DNA from: Meandrina meandrites | Lineage: Eukaryota > Cnidaria > Anthozoa > Scleractinia > Meandrinidae | DNA: 64,000 bases | Direction of reading: 5' to 3' | Assembly (NCBI GenBank): GCA_963693305.1 | Contig: OY855909.1 | Span: forward strand, 6,829,345-6,893,344 | In this document: piece after piece, positions 55,445 to 64,000 of the stretch | How the letters are laid out: every line of letters starts with the position of its first letter | How positions within the stretch are numbered: position 1 is the stretch's first letter | Notes under the pieces: model-generated | Database searches by the model: none | Seen by the model: the letters and a program-made list of their open reading frames with translations, nothing else | What the model was told of the DNA's origin: nothing | Position numbers and translations under genes: made by a program

Positions 55445-57017
55445 CTAGTTATGATGTCCGCAGTAGCAAAACTTCCTTAGATGTGGATATGAAGTTTTAA
55501 TACAATCCGGCTGAGAACCATAAATATTTATACGGCTTATGTGCTTGCTCACGATAAAATGCCCATCGATGACTTTAACAGATGCCTCGAATATCCCATA
55601 ACCTGGTTTTGTGCGAAATCTTACTTGATAGCTACATTCATTGGGATTTTGAGATGGCTCGAAATCTGCTTTTCCAAATCCTAAGCCAATTCCATTTTCT
55701 ATGCCACTAAATGTCCGTACTTTAACACTTGGCATCTCCTGCCAAGCACTTAAAATTTCATCCACTGTGAGTTTTGCGCAAAGATGTCTTACTCTCGAGT
55801 CTTCTGCGAGTAAACTGTTAATGTGATCAGCGGCACGCAAAGGGCTTATGCGAACATGCGCGTGCGTGATATTGAGAGGTAACCACTGGACACAAGGACA
55901 GAAGTACTCAGGAATCTTGGCTTCGTGGCATGTTCGGTTCCGATGAATTGGTGAAAACAGGCTTGTTCCCCGAGTAAGGTCTGACCTTGATGGATCTGTA
56001 GGGTACTTTAACACATGCATAAAAGTGGCGTGCAAATCCAGTGGGGTAATAATCACTTTCGTGTTCTTTTCAAGATTATTCACCAATTGTGGATACTTCA
56101 GGCGAAAGCTAGCCGGAAGAGCGATGGACAGAAATGGTAACCGCTCCTCCAGCTTCCCCTGAATTGTGGATCGGAACTCCCCGGTCCGTGCGCCGTGGTC
56201 TCCCATGACAACGAACATCGTGTCATTTAAAAATCCAGAGTCCCGGATCGATATGAAAAACTCATAAAAGTCATTAGCAGCTTCCCCAAGTGGCAGAATT
56301 GTGATGTGATGACATAAACTACTCAAGAATGTAAACCCAAATTTACGCGTGTCGGGGTATGCTCTAAACAGGCTTTTCAGGTATTCCAGCTGCAGGGTGT
56401 GTTGGGGTTGAGAATTGACGCATTTATCATGAAGTCTACTGTCAGGATTGTGTGGCACCGCTGACCAAAAGGGACGCGCGTAGTGGTCGCAAGGTGGTTT
56501 GTTAAAAACTGTGAGTCTCATGTTGAAAGCACCTAAAAAAAAATAAGAAAAAAAAAGGATTGATGTAATAATGCAAATATAAAATGAAGTTGTAGTTCCG
56601 ACCATGTACACAATACAGGCAAAACCAAAGGAAAAAAAAAACAGCAGACGGACTTGCTTACCCACTGGCGGTGCGTCTTCACTAAACAACGTTGCGTATC
56701 CATGCTCCTTTAACGTATCAAAAATGAACGGCCACTCGTCCAAAGTCCCCGCGCCGTAAAGTCCCATCCGGGCTTTGTGAAGTTTACAGTTCTCCTCCAC
56801 AGTCCTCCCGGTCAATAGCGCCATGAGCTGAGGCGTGGTTGCTTCACCAACAAGAGAAAACCCTTTAAATATGAACACCTGTAGCTCGTCGCGAAGAAAT
56901 TTGTATAAGTCTGGTCTTTGTTTCGGCGCTGCAGTCAAAATTAAAAGCACGTTGTCGACAGCTGTTTCCCATTGTTGATCATTGTTGTGATAATTTTTCG
57001 CCATTTCACCATTTAGT
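55445..57017 (-). CDS. DUF229-family protein (alkaline phosphatase superfamily), intact copy
   Basis: Exon A is 57017-56662, the intron is 56533-56661 (GTAAGC...TTTAG), and exon B is 56532-55445. From the ATG at 57004 the spliced product is 476 residues. An acceptor (ATTTTCAG) precedes 57017, so an upstream signal exon is likely (Met at 57301, MFHILIAVSSIAA), although its donor is not convincing. Family features are NVLL near the start, FKGFSLVGEATTPQLMALLTG, a DHYARPF match, GDHGAR, QGKLEERLPFLSIALP and TPLDLHATF. DUF229 proteins are secreted or membrane-bound relatives of sulfatases and phosphatases. Here the Asp-Ser/Thr motif normally after NVLL is replaced by ILTAAPKQRP, and the usual SHD is CHH, so catalysis is doubtful. 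Function unknown; possibly a binding pseudoenzyme. Confidence 0.82.
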
Positions 57018-57225
57018 CTGAAAATCAGTTGAGTTGTGATTAAAAAAAAATCAAACTAAGATTAAAATCAAGTTTTCTGACTAATCACTTGAACACCACA
57101 AAGAGTAACAAACATAAATGATACTAGTTTTACCGTACGGATTAATCGAAAAATGAGTAGTATCTAACTAAAAATGGAGTAAATTTTTCAGGAACTGATT
57201 AATCTATTTTAATGACCAGAAATTT

Positions 57226-57301
57226 ATCTTTGGTGGATTTTTTCCTTCGCATTGCGAGTTATGGCTGCAATGCTAGAAACTGCAATTAAGATGTGGAACA
57301 T
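57226..57301 (-). CDS. Signal-peptide-like exon upstream of DUF229 (unit 4)
   Basis: The frame MFHILIAVSSIAAITRNAK has a hydrophobic core and a plausible cleavage region. It recurs 5' of each DUF229 locus. In unit 1 the exon ends CCGAAG|GTAAAA, a canonical donor; in other copies that site reads GGAAAA, so splicing to exon A is uncertain. It is open to a stop at 57226. Confidence 0.4.
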
Positions 57302-57596
57302 TTTGCCAAGCAACCGGTGCTCTTTTCTGGAAAAATATTTTCGGCCTAGCAAACAGCAACAAAGCTTTAATTAATTATTCCCGCTACACCTTCATCTTGG
57401 CTGCTACACTGCTACAGAGTATTTGCTAGTAGTTCTTGAATATTATTTAGAGCATGATGGCGGCCGGTCGTTCGTGCCGAGCTCCGTAATCTTCAAACGA
57501 GCTAAAAGCCCTGCGTTCACAAAATACGGCTCAACATAATGAAGTAACAGCATCTTGTTAATAATCGCGGCCAATTGTAACAACTTGTAAAATCTG

Positions 57597-58544
57597 ATGG
57601 CCAAACGAACGGACACAGAACGATTATCTCCACTACAAACACAATCTTCTCCTAAAAGATACAAACTTCAAAGCGACGAGATGGGTTTGGGCGAACAAAA
57701 TGGCGAATCTCCTGGTCTTGATACTTTCCAACAGATCTTGGACAAACTCTCCAACATAAACATGCGAATGGAAGAACATTTCGGTAGCCTCAAATCCGAA
57801 AAATCTTGCTTAAGACACGAGCTGCGAGAGGAAATCGAAGGTGTGAAAAATACATTGCACGACGTCGAAAAATCCTTAGAAGGTGCATGGGACGCTATCA
57901 GTGATTTACAAAAAGCGGCAGAATCCCACAGTGACTTCAAGAATACCATCGAACCTACCCTTCAAAGCCACCAAGAAGATCTAGACAACATGAAGTCAAG
58001 TATGAAAAACCAAGAGGCAGAAATTCAAGCTTTAAAAAGCAAGCTAGCGGATGAACAAGAGAAAATCATCGCGCTCGAAAGCTATTCCAGAAGGGAAAAT
58101 CTACGTTTCATGAACATCCCGGAGCAGAGTGACGAAAACTGTGTGGACACTGTTTATGATATTATCGAAAAGGAACTGAACATCGGCGCCGAAGAAATTC
58201 AGTTCCATGCAGTACACCGAGTTGGAAAACCGCGTTCGACGGTCGACGCATCCGATACCTCCCCGCGACCTATAATTGCTCGTTTTTTATGTAGGGAAGA
58301 CCGGGACACAGTATTTAGAGCGAAAGGCAGACTAAAGAAGTCAGCAAGATTCAAAGATGCGTACATAATTCAAGACTACGCCAGAGCTGTTCAGCTTGAA
58401 AGGAGAACTTTAATCAAAGCAATGTATCAAGCCAGGGAGAAAGGGTTGCAAGCCAAAGTTGTAGACCGAAACTTAACCATAGGCAATATGGTATACCATG
58501 TAGGTAACGTTCCAATTGAATTCATGCCTCCATCAGCTAGTTAA
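57597..58544 (+). CDS. LINE ORF1 protein (coiled coil, RRM, C-terminal domain)
   Basis: The protein is 315 residues. A coiled coil covers about residues 45-165, an RRM-like part starts ENLRFMNIPE near 168, and a C-terminal part (RPIIARFLCREDRDTVFRAK, then IIQDYARAVQLERR) extends to about 300. This is the architecture of L1-type ORF1 RNA-binding chaperones, which trimerise and coat LINE RNA. The frame is complete, while the neighbouring ORF2 is broken, so the element is dead unless ORF2 is supplied by another copy. Confidence 0.9.
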   Translation: MAKRTDTERLSPLQTQSSPKRYKLQSDEMGLGEQNGESPGLDTFQQILDKLSNINMRMEEHFGSLKSEKSCLRHELREEIEGVKNTLHDVEKSLEGAWDAISDLQKAAESHSDFKNTIEPTLQSHQEDLDNMKSSMKNQEAEIQALKSKLADEQEKIIALESYSRRENLRFMNIPEQSDENCVDTVYDIIEKELNIGAEEIQFHAVHRVGKPRSTVDASDTSPRPIIARFLCREDRDTVFRAKGRLKKSARFKDAYIIQDYARAVQLERRTLIKAMYQAREKGLQAKVVDRNLTIGNMVYHVGNVPIEFMPPSAS

Positions 58545-58962
58545 TTTATGATGTTTAATCACATTTATGTCCTCCTTCATTATCAATTAAACAAATGAGA
58601 ACGCACGGCTTAGCCCAGCGTGCAAACCGAAAAACCATAATTTCGAGCTCAGTAGCTAAGTCCGTCCTTTTTGTGTGTGTGTTTTTCTTATGTGCGTGTG
58701 TTCACTTATCTGATATATTTTCACATAGGCACCTTGCACTATTAATACTTAGGTTAATCGTAAGCTTCCACTGTCTCAACTTTATATGTGTTACCGATAC
58801 GTCTAGTTTTAAGCAATTGCTATTCTTTGTTGTTCAACTGTTTTGTCGCATCAGCCCAACAGCGTCATCTTTACACTATTTCTTGATCCAATTCTCCGTT
58901 TGCGTTGAAAGAAATCTAGCTGCTACTCCGCCTGGCTTGTGTCTCTTAAAACCAAAAACAAA

Positions 58963-61520
58963 TCAGATGCTGTGAATACTGCCAATGCTTTCGATCTAAA
59001 ATGCCTGTCTTTAAATGTTAGAGGCCTCAACAAGTCGATCAAAAGCGGAACAATTTTTCGTTGGCTACATAAACAAAATCATCATGTCACTTTTTTACAA
59101 GAATCATACTGCTCCAAAGAAAGCGCAGCCATTTGGGAAAACGAGTGGGGTGGCAAAGCTTTTTTCAGCAAACGAAGAAGAATGTACAAACGCGCTTAAA
59201 GACTTTAGCAACAACAAAACCCCAGGCACCGATTTTCTGCCGGCGGAATTTTACTGATTTTTCTGGCCCGACATCTGCTTTGACCTGCAAGCCAGTTACA
59301 ACTACGCTTTTCAACATGGCACGCTTTCTATAAGCCAAAAGCGTGGAATAATTTCGCTTATACCGAAAAAAAAACAAGGATAAAACGATCCTGGAAAATC
59401 TAAGGCCCATCTCACTTCTAAATGTTGACTACAAAATTCTCACTAAAGTAATAGCCAAAAGAATAGAAAAAGTTTTGCCAACATTAATAAACCCAGACCA
59501 AACAGGTTATGTTAAAGGACGCTACATTGGCGAAAACGTCAGATTGATTTACGACTTAATTACAATACACAGATAAGCTAAATAAAAAAGGCATCGCTAT
59601 TTTTTTGGACTAAAAAAGCGTTCGACTCGATTGAATGGAACTACCTTCTAGAAACACTACGGCTCTTTAATTTCGGCCTTGATATCCAAAATTGGATAAA
59701 AATTTTCTATAATAATGTCACAAGCTGCGTTTTAAACAACGGCCACGCCTCTACCTTTTTCTCCCTACAGCGAGGAGTCAGACAAGGTTGTCCATTGTCT
59801 GGCGTCCTCTTTGTTCTCGGCATAGAACTTCTCTCTCGATCCATAAGAAGTGATCCCACTATCAAAGGTATCCAAGTCAACAAACATGAGCTAAAAATAA
59901 GCCAATATGCCGACGACACAACGGTGTTTGTTCGTGACCTTGACTCCGTCACAAGCCTATTGAAGTTGTTGAATGAATTCAACGAGTGTTCCGGCCTAGA
60001 AATTAACAACACCAAAACCGAAGCAATGTGGTTAGGCGAATGGAAAGATAAAACAGATGAACCTTTCAGTTTTAAGTGGCCAAAAGAACCAATCAATGCT
60101 CTCGGTGTTTCTTTTTCTTACAATCATGCAAACGCCGACAGACTCAACTTCGGCGAAAAAATACTTAGCCTTGAAAAAACACTTAACACTTGGAAACGGA
60201 GAAACTTGACTCTCTATGGAAAAATCAACATAGTCAAAACACTTGGGATATCCAAATTGATTTATTCAGCCTCCGTGCTGCCAGTTCACTATATCCAAGA
60301 AATCAATAAATTAATCTTTGACTTCATATGGGCGGGAAAGCCCCCTAAAATCAAAAGAAATACCCTGATTGGAAATAAAAAAGACGGCGGCTTAAAAATG
60401 TGCGATTTTAACATCATGGAAAAAGCTCTCAAAATAGCTTGGGTCTACAGAATACAAGACGATTCACAAGCTTCCTGAAAGATAATCCCCAACCAGCTCC
60501 TGCACAACCATGGAGGCCTCGCCTTTTTAACAAAATGCAACTTTCCAAGAAATATACTTGACCAAGAGAAGAAGCTTCCATCCTTTTATAAAAAAATGTT
60601 AGATTATTGGTGCGAGTTCAAAACCTCAACAGGAATCGTCTGTAAAACGCTTCAAAAAAACGATTATGGAACAACAGAAAAATTCTTGTAGAAAACAAAC
60701 CTGTTTTTTATCACAATTGGTATCACGCCGGTATTACCAAGATAAGCGACTTATTAAACTCTAACAGAGACTTTCTAAAACTGCACGAGTTTGCATTAAA
60801 ATTCAATCTGAATGTTCCTTTTACTAAATATACTATGGTCTGGTTAATGCAATCCCAAAAGAATGGAAAGCAAATTTTAAAAACCCAGCTCCAATTGTCG
60901 AACACAATAATACCCCTGTCAACACTCTAAAAACCAGTTCTATTTACACCGCCCTTTTAAAAACCATCTTCATTTCCCCCACCGCTGAATCCAAAATTCT
61001 TCGTCATGGTTTCACAAAAACCACCGTCCAAAAAGTCTATCGCATGCCATTTGCGGTCACAAATGAAGTAAAAATCATAATGTTTCAGTACAAAGTGATT
61101 CACAATGTGCTTCCAACCCGCGTCACACTTTATCGAGACGGCCTCTCAGAAAACCCCATATGCAACTTATGCAACGTCGAACAACAAACTCTGCATCACC
61201 TACTCATAGAATGCACTCTTACAGTCGATTATTGGCCCTTGTTTCAAAACTGGTGGTACCAAAAAACGAATGAAACAATAAAGTTATCCGAAACCAATGT
61301 ACTTTATGGCTGGCATGATAGAACAAAGCATTGGCAAGCACTCAATTATTGTCTACTTTTAGCTAAATATTGTATCTTTTGCACAAGCCTTCGCGGAGAT
61401 GTTTTAGACTTTCAATGCCTTTTACTGTTACTCAACGGAAAACTTGAAATTCTTAAAGAGATCGCGACTGCGAAAAAAGCACTACCAAATTTTTTTCGCA
61501 CTTGGGCTGTTGTACTTTAA
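58963..61520 (+). pseudogene. LINE ORF2 (endonuclease-reverse transcriptase), broken
   Basis: The endonuclease start (LKCLSLNVRGLN and FLQESY) is followed at about 59165 by a jump to the reverse transcriptase N-terminus (FSNNKTPGTDFLPAEFY), so most of the endonuclease is deleted. Later parts include LRPISLLNVDYKI, RGVRQGCPLSG and QYADDTT, the catalytic core, in the frame at 59795-60478. In-frame stops lie near 59257, 59575, 60476 and 60690. The C-terminal part at 61044-61520 keeps a CxxC...HH...C knuckle (CNLC...HHLLIEC). Confidence 0.88.
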
Positions 61521-61721
61521 TTATCTTTAATTAGTCTAATTACTTTATTTGCGTAATCTATACAAGTTGAACGATTTTTTTTTTGTAATGTATCTAACTT
61601 TGATATTGCGAAAATATGTAAACTGCAACTATATAATTGTGATAATTGTAAACTGAAACTATATAATTGTAATCCGTAACTAGTGTCTGTGTTTGAAATA
61701 AAAAAATCTTCATTAAAAAAA

Positions 61722-61742
61722 AATATATATATATATATATAT
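61722..61742. repeat. (AT)n at LINE 3' tail
   Basis: Short AT dinucleotide run right after an A tract, forming the LINE tail. Confidence 0.85.
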
Positions 61743-61756
61743 TTGCTAGTTCTTGG

Positions 61757-62679
61757 AAACCATTCCGGTGTCTTCTTAGGAGATTTTTTAGATTAGTTAG
61801 TCCAGCTCTTCAGGCTCCCACAGAAAAGCCTTAAAAACTCTTATCACCAACTACAGCTTCTGTATGCAATCTAGCCGGGGTAGGACGCGGGGTGGGTGAG
61901 AAAGAGTCTTGGGTAAAAATTTGCAACATTGACATTTCCAACACCAACCCCCCCCCCCCCCCCCCCCTGTCCCCACCCTTCTCCGTATGACGCGAAAAAG
62001 GCAAAATATTTGTACGTGAGATGGTTTACAAAAGAGATATACGGGGCCATCTTTAATTTTTTTTTTCATTTCATTTGACATTTTTCATGGCGTAACAGTT
62101 CTATTGGCCAAATTTCAAAATCTAGAAGTCCGCAAAATTAATGCCATTTTCGGCCATATCGGAAAAATAAGCAATTCTTTTATAATTACTTACTTACTGT
62201 TTTTTCATAGCCTCTTACTGCAGGAACATGAAAAAAATTAAATAAATTCAAGATTTTTGCAGAGGCAAGTACGGCTCTGTTCTATGGGAGTTTTCTTAAT
62301 CAAACGTACAGTTGGCACAAAATTTATGTAGTTATTCAAACAGCCTTCTAAGACATAACAGTTATTCTATTTAGTAGGAAAAGTAAGAAAGCAAGTAAGT
62401 AGGAAAAACAACTGAGGATATTGGGTAAGGTGAAAGAATCCGGTTAATAATTTTGTTCGGCATTTTGCGACGATAGCATCTTAAAGTTCTTTTTACGGAA
62501 AATTCAATCTTTCTGGCCCATCGAGTCTGAAAAAAGGAGACAGACTTGCATCGAGTCTTTTATTATTTTTCTTTTGACAAGCAGTCAGAAACCACTCTGA
62601 TAACAAGTAAATCTTAACAGTCTTGGTAAAATTAGGCGCCGGAATAATTGTCCTTATAGTACCACAAGATTTACCGATC
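61757..62679. other. Unit 4/5 junction
   Basis: Boundary text, a C tract at 61949-61968, then a block shared with 21900-22840 and 38380-38880. No gene is seen. The single-copy version of the SINE insertion site is at about 62335. Confidence 0.6.
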
Positions 62680-62903
62680 CAGGGCCCGCGCAACAGGATT
62701 TTGATTGGGGGGCTCAAGCGTGAGCCAGATTTTTGTTGTTGTTTTATTTTTTTGGGGGGGGGAGGGGGGAGAGCGGAGGCATGCTACCCTGGGAAAATTA
62801 GGGTTTTCGTTACTCTCAGATATCGGGAGGCGGATTTAAAATTAACAAACAGTGTGTTAAAGCGCTATGTTTTTACAACTTGAAACAGCAACTGTCCGCA
62901 AAC
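62680..62903. mobile_element. 3'-truncated copy of the hAT-like element
   Basis: It begins CAGGGCCCGCGCAACAG after ttaccgat, exactly where the full copy starts at 38887, and stops after tgtccgcaaac. The right end is lost with the unit 5 type 1 small gene. Confidence 0.85.
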
Positions 62904-63190
62904 ATTCAACAGTTTTCTTTGGTAGCGTTGCTGTTTTCCGAGAAATGTGTTTTTAAAAAATTGTTTCGAAGTTTGTGCATTCCTCGTGTTCCTCGTTGCC
63001 ACCCATTTGTTTTAACCGCCAACTCATTTTCATCTTCGATTGGATCACACTTGCCATAAAGCATTTTTAAAACAACTATTTAATCATCCTTTTTTATTAC
63101 GACCTGTATTAATTAACTTCGCAATTTTACCAGAATTTTTTGGAACTTTACTGAAACAAAATTACGTTCTTGAAGACAGGAAAATGTGAA
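62904..63190. other. Array right edge
   Basis: The sequence jumps into the block normally found right of a type 1 small gene (ttttctttggtagcgttgct, also at 32186). Array homology fades after about 63190. Confidence 0.65.
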
Positions 63191-64000
63191 CTTGTCCATT
63201 ACGACTTCAGCACGGACAAAGTGTGTAATTCAGGATTTTAGCGTAAACATGCGCAGTAGAATGTAAAATGACCGAGCGAGCCTGGGATCTAGATCGTATC
63301 TTAGCAACCAAATGCAAATCGAGCGAAAGTTGACGCCAGGGACAGAGCTGAATAACGTCTGCGCATGTGCAAAGTCGGAAGAGGTCTGGGGACTAAACTT
63401 CGTATCATTTTCCAAAGGATTTGCGAAATACCCACACATTTTGCGGATTTTTAAGGTGGTTTCTGGATATTTAAGGTTGCCATTTAAACCAAAGGTAGAT
63501 TTTGTCATGATTTCTTTAACCCTCGTTTCTACTTTCACAATTTTTCTTCTACTTTTTGCTATGAACATTAGAAGTACGCACAAACGAAACAGAACTTATG
63601 TCGTCATCGATCGAACCATCTTCATGCACGAGTAGATCGTAAATATTTTGCTCATTTTAAAGAAATCTCTAAATTATCTGCAGCTAATATCAAAAGTGTA
63701 GTTGTACCTTAACTTGGTTGTCCAAACGCCAGTTTCTAACCTACCGATCCTTCTGCTGGGCGTTGGTAAACGGGTTCAATTTGTTGTATGGATTTGTCTT
63801 CATGAACACCCGAAACGGCCCATTTTCTTTATTTTTAAGGTAGAGTGACTGGCATCACCACATTTAAGGTTAAAGTTCACACCAAAAAAATGAATCATTT
63901 AATGTTTATCTAAATCCTTTTTTTTCTGAACGCACAGATTGTTTCACCTTTTTTCTTCGACATTGTGATTATTAAACAGACTCGTCGTGCAACGGAAGTG
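63191..64000. other. Unique sequence, nothing recognised
   Basis: A plus-strand frame at 63312-63635 (107 codons) has one hydrophobic span (VDFVMISLTLVSTFTIFLLLF), but there is no homologue I know and a minus frame overlaps it. I leave it unassigned. Confidence 0.3.

Larger units (their letters stand above)
57439..61739 (+). mobile_element. Tx1/L1-type LINE, degenerate, 4.3 kb
   Basis: ORF1 is intact; ORF2 has stops, frameshifts and a large endonuclease deletion. The 3' end has AATAAA at 61697 and an A/AT tail. The target tatttgctagt..ttcttg is repeated at 57420-57438 and 61740-61756, a duplication of about 17 bp. It is inserted in the array right of the unit 4 signal exon and runs opposite to the array genes. 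Confidence 0.9.
20400..63190 (-). repeat. Tandem array: small-membrane-protein pair plus DUF229 gene, 4-5 units
   Basis: The repeating order along the plus coordinate is small gene type 1, spacer, small gene type 2, spacer, DUF229 exons, signal-peptide-like exon; all genes are on the minus strand. Type 1 copies start at 23425, 31578, 40490 and 50889. Type 2 copies start at 26776, 35456, 48838 and 54029. DUF229 copies start at 28346, 36228 and 55445, with remnants at 20400 and 49928. Unit spacing is 8.2, 8.9 and 10.4 kb; much of the excess in the later units is inserted elements. The flanks of types 1 and 2 are themselves homologous, so each unit contains an older internal duplication. Confidence 0.9.

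Overview
The window is animal nuclear DNA, most likely from a cnidarian and plausibly a stony coral. It is AT-rich, with short exons, GT-AG introns and dense non-autonomous DNA transposons. It also holds a tRNA-derived SINE, a Tx1/L1-type LINE and a DUF229 family that expanded locally. The lineage is inferred from repeat style and gene content; no search was run. There are no bacterial-type operons.

Positions 1-20300 are a gene-bearing segment. On the minus strand, eight short exons between 9971 and 346 assemble into a complete 235-residue ALKBH6-type 2-oxoglutarate/Fe(II) dioxygenase; all splice phases agree. Its last intron (622-5677) holds a 4 kb macrosatellite built from alternating 10- and 11-bp words that is free of stops in almost every frame. 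A tRNA-Gly(CCC) gene lies 217 bp upstream on the same strand. Next come two unrecognised convergent ORFs (11780-12640 plus, 14052-15212 minus). A complete five-exon Polycomb CBX gene follows (minus, 20172-17847, 326 residues), with an N-terminal chromodomain and a C-terminal Pc box.

Positions 20400-63190 are a head-to-tail array of about four to five diverged units. Each unit carries, all on the minus strand, two copies of a 103-108 residue single-pass membrane protein gene and one DUF229 (alkaline-phosphatase-superfamily) gene with a separate signal-peptide-like exon. Eight copies of the small gene are open. Of the DUF229 copies only the last (57017-55445) is intact; the others are deleted, frameshifted or interrupted. 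In the intact copy the expected metal/nucleophile motif is not recognisable, so it may be a pseudoenzyme.

The array is studded with insertions whose ends and target duplications can be read by comparing units: a 5.46 kb MULE-like element with 9-bp duplications that carries a small exon set with a SUMO-interaction-like motif; a nearly perfect 484-bp palindrome carrying a host-like exon end on both strands; two TTAA-flanked elements; a hAT-like element shared by two units; a 990-bp element with a 6-bp duplication; a TA-flanked MITE; SINE pieces; and a degenerate Tx1-like LINE. The final 800 bases leave the array and hold nothing I recognise.
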